A DNA stretch of 64,000 nt from positions 696,935 to 760,934 of the forward strand of contig CAJHZI010000496.1 of the NCBI GenBank assembly GCA_905160935.1, read 5' to 3'. The notes beneath the pieces were generated by a model that saw only the letters and a program-made list of their open reading frames with translations, was not told the origin of the DNA and searched no databases. Source of the stretch: Enchytraeus crypticus (taxonomy: Eukaryota > Annelida > Clitellata > Enchytraeida > Enchytraeidae). Within the stretch, counting starts at the first letter, position 1. Each line of letters opens with the position of its first letter. Shown piece after piece: positions 31,001 through 43,600 of this stretch. The position numbers and the translations under genes are program-made.

Positions 31001-34000
31001 ATCAGTCAATCCCCTATTTTTCATGTCCTTTTTAATTACTGCATCCTACGTCAATTGTGGTCTACCTCACTCTAGCTTAACATCCAGCTCTTCCCTCCAA
31101 ACTCTCTTTACTACATCCTCGTCTGCCTTTCTCACAATATGCCCATACCATCTCGATCTCGACTGAAAAAGTAATTGATAATATAACAATAACATTGTAA
31201 CAGATTAAAATTGTACAATTCTAAATAGTAATGTCAATGCAATCATAACACTCGATACTAGCGCAGGATATCCCTCTCACCTCTTTTCGGCGATTCTCAC
31301 TTCTTTAGCAAATATTAAATACGATACATCTCCATGCATTTTAATAAATTGTTAACCTTGGTTTATTCTATTTACAAAATTCAAAGTAAACTTTAAACCA
31401 TTGAAAATGTTATCGACAACTAAAATAATTTACTGAAAAATGAACAGTATCGTAAAATATTAAAAAAATATTGCACATCTAATTTAAGGGATAAAGTAGG
31501 AATAGATTAATTACACCTAGAAAGGTAAAGCAAAGCTATCTCGAAGTTTTTTAATATTAGAGACTAATTCACCACAAAGTACAGGTAATTGCAGATCCTT
31601 TACCTGTTCTTCCAACCCTGAGATTCCACAAATTTAGTTGACGTATAGCATACTGGAAGTAAGAATCTGTACCCAGGATTTATCATTAGGCTGAACACTA
31701 AAAAGGGGTGTTAATAAGCTGGCACGTATAAATTCAACAGCTATTGTTAATAATGTAGGATACATGAAGAGAAAAATACCTTTTATGGCAGCAAGTTGAC
31801 ATATTTCCCTTCATAGTTGAAATATAGAAAGATTTCTTAAGCAGTACACCCAATCCAGGCATCATTCTACCGCGGTATACTATATTTGCTTGTCCAGAGC
31901 GAGACTTGTACCCTTGGTAAATATGCAAAATAGAGGCATTCTTCACAGAAGCTCATAATAAGCATAACTAAATAACCACAATTCAACCCCAATGGCAGAA
32001 TTGTAACACTGCTATTGTAAATAATAACTAAATCAATAGCTCGAATATTTCTTTAAAGGTAAATGGAGTATTTCTAAAGGGGGAAAGTCCATTAAGAGTG
32101 GTCATAGAAGGCAGAAAGGAAGGAAATAGAGGCAGAGGCAGGTCGAGATTAGGTGCGTTAGATGATTTAAAGATCCACTCATATGTGGACATAAACAGGA
32201 AAGTGGAAGACAGAGAAGTGTGGAGGCGCTAAATACCATTGACCTGCCAGTAGGCAGTGCACTAAGAGAGAGAGAGAAATAGATTATATAATCTGAATAG
32301 TTGAAAAATGATATGAAAGCATTAGGTATTTATAGTCATAGCTGCATAGACTTTATTGAGTGTTTTGTTAAAGATTTTGTAGAAACCAAAAGTTTCATTA
32401 TTTGAAATACTCAGCGTTCATACAAGCTGGCTTAACTGATAGGAGATGTATGTAAATACAACACATAAACAGATAACACTGGCTGATCGTTAGTGTTTGC
32501 CTTGGCTCAATTAGGCCTATAATTCTCAACTCCAACTTATATATATACCTTTTTAAGTATATAATCTCAGATGATCATAATACTCAAATTACCACAATGA
32601 TTATTAATATGCATAACGATTATGAATGACGATTGATTTTGGTTGGTGAGCACCTAGGCTCCAGAAATTGCTCCAAAATTTTCTAAAAGCGACCCTTGCT
32701 AAACTGTATTTCAACGAAAGAAGAAGACGATGATGATAACAATGATTATGAATAATAAAAAGATATTGATTACATTTTAACAGATAGTGTAACAATTATA
32801 ATGATAAGACGTTTAACCATTTTCATTCCATGCAGAGATACCAATGAGTGATTCATCCTTTTGTACTGCAGGCAGACACTGAGCCATAAAAAAGAGAAAA
32901 TCTCTCGATGGTATCACTTCTTCTTCTAACAGTATCAAGTACTCCTAGAATGAAAAAAAGCAAAATTAAATTGCGCTTAATTTGCACCTTTCAACATTTG
33001 ATTTACAGTTAGTGTCACCACTAAAAAACTCCATAGGCAAAAGAAAATCTCGCTCAAATGCATAATGTTCTGAATCTTGGGATTCTGATTTTTCAAATCT
33101 GCTGTTAGAAGCCTAAGCTCAGCAAGTGAAGTTCAAAGCAGTACAATGCTGCCTCAGGCTCATATTCTAAACACTACGATATACATACAGGCTTACAAGC
33201 CTTAAGGTTAAGCTTAACGTATGTTCCTGCATCAAAATAACACAGCCAAAGAATTTTGTCATTGTTGAAAAATAAAATTATCTATTAACTTTTTGCTACA
33301 AAACGTAGCCTACTTCAGTTTCGTTTCAAGATATTCTCAGAATTATAAAAACCTTGATCAACAACCTCTTTCCCTCTCTCTTAGTGCACTGCCTACTGGC
33401 AGGTCCATGGTATATAACGCCTCCACTCTTCTCAGTCTTCCGCCTTCCTCTTCATTACCACATATGAGTGGGTCTTTAAATCATCTAACATGCCTAATGT
33501 CGGCCTGCCCCTGCCTCTTTTTCCTTCAGGAAAAAGATAGTTAATCGATTATTTTCTAAAATTATATAATACAAGTCCTATGTTGTTGATAGGACCCATG
33601 CTGCAGACCCATGGGGCAGGGATCAACATCATGGGTCCTATCAACAACCTAGGACTTGTATTATATAATTTTAAAAAATAATCGATTAACAATCTTTTTA
33701 ACGTCTCGACAAGTCTAGTATACTACTTATATTATTTACCCAAAGATATCATTTTCATAGATAACCTACATAATACAATCAACCTAAATTAAAATGTCGA
33801 AATAATAAAGTGATTTATCTTACCGCATCACCAAACATCCGCCAAACCTGCTCCAAAGCTTTTTCAATTAAATCTAAACGCAAACAAATGTATATTAAAC
33901 ATAATTATAGGCGTACCAGAATTTTTCTCAACTTCTACAACCATCTCTTCAGTTTGTATCTTCTTTCAGATCAAACATGATAGCATAATTACTTGTTTAA

Positions 34001-34602
34001 GATGACCAGTGCTCATCAATGAATAACGAGAAACATATATTATATAAGATAAAAAAACTAAACCCAAAAGCCAAGTTTAACGTCATTTTCCCGCTCGAAT
34101 AGAATGTCTGCGACGGGGAGAGCACTGGATTTGAAAACTGCGCCTAATGATCTGATGTCATATGAGATGTTCTGGATACCGGTCAGAAGAGTTAAGTAGA
34201 CCACAGATTTTTTACGTATTTTGTATAGCCATATCAATACATTTACTCCAAAGACTATGACTATAAGAATATTGAGTGAGAGATAGTTTGTTACTATTAC
34301 TAGCTGTTGCTAAACTATAGACTTACACACGAATTACACATTAATCAGTGCACCATGTCACGATGTTAATGTTTGCAACAAAAGTAGAATTTACGACGTA
34401 CTAGCATAGCTACTGCTGTCTGGTATAGCCAGTTTTAATATCCTAAACAAATCTGCCATGGTTCCAGGTTCTTGATATTGCTTATCATAAACCATCTGCA
34501 ATTCATTACAAAACAAAATTTAATGGTTTACTTAAACAACTCCGTATCAAAACAGAGGTCGATACATTTAGATACAAATTACACATAAAAAATTAAGTTT
34601 CT

Positions 34603-34679
<77 letters not shown>

Positions 34680-37600
34680 ATTACATAAGTTAACCGTAAC
34701 ATTTAATGAATATATAAGAACCGATTGAATCAGCGATGAGTTTTAACATCTCTGGGTTCGGTGAACCTTAGTCAGTGATTTGTTAAACGTTCATTATTAA
34801 TTGTTGAGATTAAGTTAATTAATTAAATAATTGACAAATAATTAATAATAATTGATTAAATAATTAATTAAACAATTATAGTAGCAGTAAACTACTACTA
34901 TAATTGTACCACGGCTACGGCAAAATAAACATAAGTAGGCCTACAACAATACTACACGATAAGTAGGCCGATATCACAGGAATGATATCACTAGAGGTAA
35001 ACTGTTACGTATAAGTCGATGTTTTCGATACATACTGAAAGCAAAAGTATGTACTTACGCTTTCAGTATGTATTTAAAACATGGACTAAGCAAGAGCAGA
35101 AGAAGGAACGGTAAACACCTTTGCACTCAGTTCATACTATATGATTCACTAAGGTTTGGTAAAGGCCTAAGAGTTGGGAATGCTCATTAGCGAAGTGACT
35201 GAAAGACAGGAGAAGTATCTCAATTCTGTCATTTGTTAGCAGATCATCACTGACAGAGATAGCGATAGAGAGATCCAGAGAGAGAGAGAGAGAGAGAGAC
35301 AGAGAGGGAGAAAGAGAGAGAGAGAGATTCAGAGAGAGAGACTCAGAGAGAGAGAGAGAGACTGAGAGATCTAGAGAGAGATCTAGAGAGAGATATCTAG
35401 AGAAATCTAGAGAGAGAAGGTGATCGTGAGATCTAGGGAGAGAGAGAGAGAGAGAGAGAGGAGAGAGTGATCTAGAGAGAGATCTAGAGAGAGAGAGAGA
35501 CAGAGAGAGATCTAGAGATCTAGAGAGACAGAGAGAGAGAGAGACAGAGAGAGCTTATAAATACAACCAGAATAGTCTCGACACGGACCCCAGGTGCAGA
35601 CAACAGCGCTAAGAGTTGTCTATAGGTGGCAGTGTGGTTAGAACCTACAGAAGCAATAATGAATGTACTAGACATTAATAAAATGAACCCCCTCTGAACA
35701 GATTTCAAGACTTGTTCAGAAAAAGTGCACAACTAACCTGAAGTCAGCTCGTGATAGATATCCTTAAATCCACTCCACGCTCCTCTGAAGCTTCTCGTAT
35801 CAATAAAGCCTTTGTTTTGCTCAGAGTATTTTTAAAATTAAAATAACATAAATTAGGAAAATCGACTCTTTTAAGGTCTAATAGCAGCAACATTTGTAAG
35901 TACACATTTCAAGGTTTAAACGTTCTATCAGTCCAAACTGTCAAGTTTTTGTTGGCAAAAAGGAAATATATCAAATGACTCCAATTAACTATATTCGTAT
36001 ATTATGATTGTCATTCTTTATTACAATCTCTCTCCCTTAGTGCACTGCCTACCGACAGGTCCATGGTATATAACGCCTCAACTCTTCTCTGTCTTCTGCT
36101 TTCCTCTTCATTTCCACATATGAGTGTGTCTTTAAATCATCTAACATACCTAATCTCGGCCTGTCCCTGCTTCTTTTCCCTTCCATTCTACCTTCTATGA
36201 CCTTCAATAGACCCTCCCCCCTTAGAATGTGTCCTATCCAATATTAATAAATTATCTCAGTTCCTGTAGTTCCTCTAAGATCAAGGTGAAAGCTGTATTG
36301 TGCCTGGAATATATGAATGTTAAATAGCTTACCCTGTAGAGCGACAGATAGCGTCACAAAATTTTAAATAAGCGACCCCGATTTGAACTGAATTCTCGCC
36401 GAGCAGAATCTCAGAAATTTTCCGGTAAATGGACAATAACCAATAAATTGACTAATGGTTATGCAAGCACCACTACAATTGATAGATATCAGCACGGATG
36501 ATTGAACATTTCACCGCAATGTGAGCTTAACCTTTGACAGCACACTCTCCCAGCACATGATAAAGCTGGTAAAGCTAAGGTTATCGTCAGTTTCCTCACT
36601 CGAAGGCGATGTCAGCGACGGGCGAGCCCAGGATTTAAACCCCGCACACACTGATCCGCGGTCACTGGCTCCAGCAAGTAGCATGGCACGAGAGCATAGA
36701 GACAAACCTGGAACAAGAAGTATGGGAATGTTGTACACCACACTGTCCTTAAATGCGTTGTCAGGCAGTTGTCGTGCGGCTGATACGAAATTATCAACCA
36801 GATCAGCTGCAAACAAACATCAGCATTAGTTTTATAGCTACAATTAAAATATCAGTAGATTTCTGCACTCCAATGGTACCGTACCAAATCTACCAGCTAG
36901 TAGGCAAGAGTGTAACCAACTAATTAACCATCCAACCAGGACCACTGTTTGCTAAGATAAGATTTTACTCAAAGCATCATCATCATCATCTTTCCTTAAA
37001 TCCCGGTTTAACAAGGGTACAAATAGACCTTTTTCAATCCTCTCTATCCCACACCATGTCATCAGTCAATCCCATATTTTTCATGTTCTTCTTAATCACC
37101 ACATCCCAAGTAAGTTGTGGTATATCTCTCTCTAGCTTCACATCCAGCTCTTCCCCCAAACTCTCTTTACTACATTCTCATCTGTCTTTCTCACACTATG
37201 TCCATTTTACTCGAAGCATATCATAAAACAAAGCGTGCAAGCTTTTACTCGATGCAAATATATTTGCTGTCTTACATTTACGAGTCGCTTAAATTCCAGA
37301 CAATACAAAATCTTACCAGTTGCACTGGTTGTGACATTTGACTGCCAGTTCATCTGATTCTCAATGCTTACGATGTTAAGCAAGTGTCTGAAGCTAATGA
37401 AACTGTTATATTATGATTCCGAGTTCCTAATATGTTCATTCGTTGCAATCAGTAAATCAACAAGAAACTTATTTCTGTACAAATACCATTACTACTAGCA
37501 CCACTATACAGCGTAGTCTCATTACAAATTTTACAAATTTTCTTACAAATTTTACAAATTTTCTTACAAATCTTACAAATTTTCATTTTTCAAATTTAAT

Positions 37601-40600
37601 TTCAATTTAATTTCCAATTTCTATTTCATTTCAAATTTTCAAATTTACACACAAATTTTCGAAAGATGCATAAAAATCACTCACAAGCACACACTACATT
37701 CACACCAATAAACAAGTATACTTACGCGCACAAAGATTCTTAAAGACTTTGTATTTCTGACAGAGTATTCTATTAGGAGTATTCTTGGCAGCCAGAACTT
37801 GCTTTACTTCTACTGTTGGCACTATAGATATAAGCAATCAAATATAATTAGTCTAATATATTGGCTGGAGTTAATGGCAATGTCGGTAAGATATTCGGCC
37901 GCGGATCAGTATGTGTGAGGATTTAAATACTGAGCTTGCCCGTTACTGACATAGCTTTCGAATGAGGAAAATGACGTTAACATTAGGTTTATCAGCTTCT
38001 AACTACATGCATGTACATTAGGTAACGGCGATATCACTAGAATGATATCACTACAGGTAACTATTATGTGGCGAAAGTTGAAAACCCATCTAAGCAATAC
38101 ATAGCAGCATTGCAAATTGTGTCTACAAAGTCTCGCAGTCCATAAAGAAATAACGCTAACAAGTTGCTGGACGTAATTACAAACACAAACGTTCAAGAAT
38201 AAGAAAGTTAAACTAATAAGCATCTACTGAATAGCAATTTTAAATATAAGCAGTTGATGTCTAGACAGAAGATGGAGAGATTGCTGAGAGTTGGGGAGAG
38301 TATTTTTGTAATTTGTTAAATGAGGGGGTTAGTGAAGGCCTTGAAGATGATGTAGGTAGCGAAGGATTTGAGGATTTGGAAGTACAGAATGTCACAGTTG
38401 AGGAGGTTGAGAGGGCATTAAAGAAAATGCATAAGGGTAAAGCTGTGGGGTTGGATGGAATTTCGGTGGAAGTGTGGAAGATTGTAGGCTTGGGAGCGGT
38501 GGAGTGGTTGAGGTGCTTGTTTGACAAGATGTTATGGGGGGGGGCAGGATATTAGAAGAGTGGAGGTTGAGTTGTTTAGTGCCGGTATTTAAGGGTAAAG
38601 GGGACATCCAGGAATGTAAGAATTATAGAGGTATTAAGCTATTAAGCCATACAATGAAGCTATGGGAGAGAGTAGTGGAGAGTAGGTTGAGAGGTTCAAC
38701 AAATATTAAGGGCAACCAGTTTGGGTTTATGCCTGGAAGGTCGACAACAGAGCCGATCTTTATGTTGAGACAATTGATGGAGAAGAAAAGGAGTGAGACG
38801 AAGAAGATACAGATGGTATTTATGGATCACGAAAAGGCCTATGATAGGGTTCCGAGAGAACTGGTGTGGGAAGTTTTGAAGTAGAGGAAAGTGAACAGGA
38901 GGTATGTTGAGTTAATCAAAGATATGTACAGCAGGGTGAAGACTAGTACGAGAGTGGAGAGTAGACAGTCTGAGAGTTTCGATGTGAAGATCGGGGTACT
39001 TCAAGGATCAGCCCTAAGTCCATATTTGTTTATATTGATTATGGATGAGTTTCTTAAGGGAGCTATTAAGGAGGCCCCATGGTGCATGTTATTTGCAGAT
39101 GATCTGGCGATAGTAAGAGACACTGTGGAGAAACTAAGCGAGATGTTGGAAAACGCGAAAGAGGCACTGGAAAGTAAAGGACTGAGGGTGAATATGGAAA
39201 AAACGGAGCATTTAGAGAGTAGATGGAAGGGTGAGATGATAAACGGAGATAGAGTAATAAGTCAGGGTGTGAAGCTAAAGAAGGTAACAGATTTTAAGTA
39301 TTTGGGATCTGTAATAGAGGATAATGGGGAGTTGGAAAAGCAGATTACTAGCAGGATTCAGGCTGGATGGGCAAAGTGGAGGGCTGCTAGTGGAGTGTTG
39401 TGTGATAGGAGAATCCCACTAAGACTGAAAGGCAAATTTTATAGTTATTGTGGTAAGACCAGTAATGATGTATGGTTCGGAATGTTGGGCACTAAAAAGG
39501 GAATATTTGCAGAGTCTGCATGTGGCAGAAATGAGAATGTTGCGTCTAATGTGTGGAAGAAATAGGAAGGACAGAATAGAAAATGAATATGTGAGGATGA
39601 ATTTGAATGTTGAGGTGAGCGGGGATAGGTTGGCTCAGTCGAGAGTGAGATGGTATGGGCATATTGTGAGAAAGGCAGATGAGGATATAGTTAAGAGAGT
39701 TTGGAGTAAGAACTGGATGTTAGGCTTGAGAGAGGTAGACCACAATTGACTTGGGATGCGGTAATTAAGAAGGACATGAAAAATAGGGGATTAACTGATG
39801 ATATGGTGTGGGACAGGGAGGACTGGAGAAAGTCTATTCGTATCCCGAACCTGGTTAAACTTGGATTAAGGGAAGATGATGATGATGATGATGATGTCTA
39901 GACACATCAACCTGCAAAGACGAAAACTAGTCGTAAGACGAAACGAAAACTAACTGAAAAGATGAAAACTAGTTTATTCTAGAGCTTACACTGATTAAAC
40001 TCACAGTTCAGTCTCTCTCACTGCTGGTAGTAATATATAGAAATGCATGCATCCTTTTTAAAAGCTCAAAAAATGCCATATCACACATATAATAAAATCA
40101 CCGACAAAATAAAAGGCAATAGAAAAAGGAGTCAACAAACTGGACTTAGCTATTTCTGTTTCTATTCACTTGATATTATTCTATCGAAATGAAAGTAAAA
40201 TTGAATATTTTCCAATTCGATTTAATCTCACATATATGTCAGAGATTCAAAGTAATCTAAATTCCAACATAGTGAATACACACCTTTCTTAGGGAGGCAG
40301 AATTTTTCAGTGATAGGCTTCGGCCAATGTCCAGGACCACCTAGTTCAAGCTACAAATACAAAGGTACATGAATTTACCAGCATTTACCAGAACTGCTAC
40401 CATCTAATCAAAGAGCAAATCAAGCAGACATCCAAGCAGCTGAGCTTGTACATTATCAGGACATTTCTGAAAAATATAGCAGAAATTACCAGAAATTTTC
40501 ATAACTGCTGCCATCTTTCGTTATTCCATTCTTTGTTCACACTTAGATAGCAGGAAAAAGGGAAAAAAGCCAAGGGCTAATTTCAATCCGCAATCATACA

Positions 40601-43600
40601 TGATTACAACATCCAACACGCTTTTAATACTTATAAAGAGTTCCGCCTATCAATCACCCTACGAGAAAAAGAAACCTTTCTTAAGTCTGTCGTTACACTA
40701 GGCTTAAACAACTTATAGCAATGACCTCTTAAACCATTATTGGAGAAATTGAACAAAGCTCTTAATTCGGTAAGCCTTAACTTATAAACATCTATAAGAT
40801 CACCTCTAATTCTCCTGGTTTCTAGGGTTGTCAAATTAATGAATATCGTTAATTTTTAAAGATCTGAGTAAATTGAAATTCAATGAATGCAACCACCAAA
40901 ACACTGTAGAAATAAATTCATATGGTAAGTTTATAAAGTAATATAAATAGAATAAAATAATAATAATCATTATTATTATTCTAAATAAAATATATTAATA
41001 TAGATAACAATAGTAATTATAAATAAATACTTTAGTCTATTTGTATCCCGACCCTGGTTAAACTGGGATTCAAGGGAGGATGATGATGATGATGACTTTA
41101 GTCTATTGTAAATTAGATAAGAAATATCCAATTACACAGCAGTTAAAACGCATCAATAGCTATACATATTATTGAAGAATCTGATGCAACGATTAAATAT
41201 ATACATGACTGATGATTAGAAATTAATGCTGTTTATTATTTTGAAGACAGCACAAACATACATTACCATGTGTTCCGATAAATGGCAAGTCCATGATACA
41301 AATTCCTACTCTAAGCATTCTTTCATTGTAATAACGCAACCTCTTTGACCAGTAACAGTAAATTGCTTGAAAATCAAGAGACTATGCCTTTATGAAAATC
41401 TATAGACAGCTCTCTGTTACTAAATTCCAAAACACTTTCAAAGATCTAATTGATCAAGTAAAGCGCCCTTGTTAAAACAATTCCTCAAAATAAAGTCATA
41501 CTATAATAAAGCCAAAACAGGGCGAAGAGAAAAATGCGTTAGCACTTTTTAAGACAATTAATTATCTGAACTTAAGTGAAGGCAGCAAAAATTTCAGGTT
41601 AGTATAATTAATAATTAAATTAAGTAAAAAACTCTTAGAAGAAAAAATTAATTCTAAAACATTTATTTATTTTCACCAAGTTGTCATGAGAAAACTGACT
41701 CTTTCTAGTTTAGCAAATCCAGTGAGATTCTTCTTTCCAACCATCATCCAGACGTCTCTAAAATTGAGCACACCGATGTATGAGCTTCCCATTTCCTCCA
41801 ACACCTTTACAGCATCCACTGTCATCCTTGTCAACAATGCACAAGTCACACAATGCAGTACAATGATGTAAGAGCTTCCCATTTTCTCCAACACCTTTAC
41901 AGCATCCACTGACATCCTTGTCAACAATGCACAAGTCATATAATACAGTACAATGATGTAGGAGCTTCCCATTTCCTCCAACATATTTACAGGATCTGCA
42001 GTAGTCCTAGTGCAAAATGCACCTGCCATATATTACAAAGAAGAGTTCACTTAATGCTCCTCACTGAAGTCAAAGAAGTCAGGTAGTCTCAAGAGCCACA
42101 TGCAACAACAAACAGTTCTAAATAAATAAATAAATACAATAAATATTCTAAATCACCAGAATGTATACCATAAAAGTCAATAAGTTAATCATAGTAATAA
42201 ATAATAAAGACTTAATCTGATATCTTGAACTGGCTAAAACTGAGTTAAGGTTTGTCAGTTTCGAAAGAAAATTACAGTATTAACCATTTGTCAATCAAAG
42301 TTACATTTCTTCATTTAAGATTAAAACAAACAAACACCTTGCGTGCACAGGGGCATACCAAACACTCACCACGTTAAATCAAGGCTTTCTCAAGGATGCT
42401 AACAGTGATCAATCAATCAATTAATTAGAGCACTTAGCATCTCATCTCTTACGTGAAGCATCTCTACCCAATACACAAAAAAACAAGTACTTTGTGCAGT
42501 GAGTTCATAAATAAATAGCCTAGCCAGCTACAGGCCATAGAATATGAGGCTATACTTTGTTCATCTGTGGTTTGAATAACCCATTAGCTATTACATTAAA
42601 GTAACACTTCACACTGCAGCGTAGCTTCATATTGCTAAAAAAACTCATACAGCCATTGGCTAATGTAATTTAAACTTCTCTAAACTCACAATGCATACTA
42701 AACCATAGCAACATTTTTATCACTAAGCTTATGTTCATCATTACAGCATACAATAATAAATCTTAGAACCCAGACAATTGATGGAGTGAAACGTTACGAA
42801 AATTAAACTGAATTCTAATGACATTGTTCACAAATATGACGAGGCGAGCAGAGTGCACCACTGTAACAACAACAACAACAGAGTGCGCCACTGTAACAAC
42901 AACAAGGATAACAGAGTGCTCCACTGTAACAACAACAACAGCAACAACAGAGTGCGCCACTGTAACGGCAACAACAACAGAGAGTGTCACTGTACTTACG
43001 AGGTGGAGGCTTCGTCGTGCGACACCATTAGAGCAACGTGCTGAGGATCCAAAGTCTCAAAGTAGCTGAGCAGAGCTTTAGCTCCTGCAACAATAAACAA
43101 TACATTTATGAACATTTAGTATTGTAAGCAATTTTTAATCTCAACACTGAAATTCTGTACAGAATATTAGTGAGAGAGCGAGAAAGATAGAAAAAGTGGT
43201 ACTTTAAGGAACTTTAGCAGTGCTATATACTTAGACATTTTAAAACACGAATAGGCAGCTGCTAAGCTATTATTTTCAAAAATATTTTATTTAGTCTCCT
43301 CTGGATTACTTATTTACCTACCATAGCGACAGCTGCTAGTGCAGATATTCGACTACTTATCAGATAGAAGTAACACTTCTATCAACAATTTTTGCAACAT
43401 TTTCAGATAACTTTCGTAGACCATTTTGGGCATAAACTCATGAAAAAAAAAAAAAAAAAGACAACCCCAGTCACTATAACAACTTACAATCATCAAATAA
43501 CACAGGAATTGTTACGTAAATTAATCGATAAGCGACCATATTATTAGTTGAATAAGTCTCTGTGATTTATTAAATAAAAATTGTTTTCTATCAACAGAGA

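Larger units (their letters stand above)
27539..37821 (-). other. exons 15-25: GT13 (GnT-I/POMGNT1-type) domain (about residues 432-826)
   Basis: Segments aligning by eye with human POMGNT1: NRILCQKYKVFKNLCA, VVYNIPILLVPG, TYRQLLALLSAPGV, VYDKQYQEPGTMADLF, LIEKALEQVWRMFGDA, YLILLEEEVIPSRDF, ANIVYRGRMMPGLG, IYPDLSRVERLPFSG, MSVLSNVDTL, WQYAECFGLF, KLRGLHNSLL and NTVLLVGME at the C-terminus. The metal-site triplet EED reads EEE here. The AWND segment is replaced by a sequence ending LHIYQG. The Asp in the W-D-x-W stretch aligns with His in SWHGWFGG. The fold is supported and activity is not. Confidence 0.83.

Noticed and set aside
30878..31075. Plus-strand frame of 65 codons
   Set aside because: It is antisense to the truncated RTE-like LINE and overlaps exon 22 on the other strand.
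41673..42029. A single 119-codon exon covering all three 90-bp units
   Set aside because: The innermost acceptor gives the right phase and domain length. The longer form is kept only as a possible splice variant.
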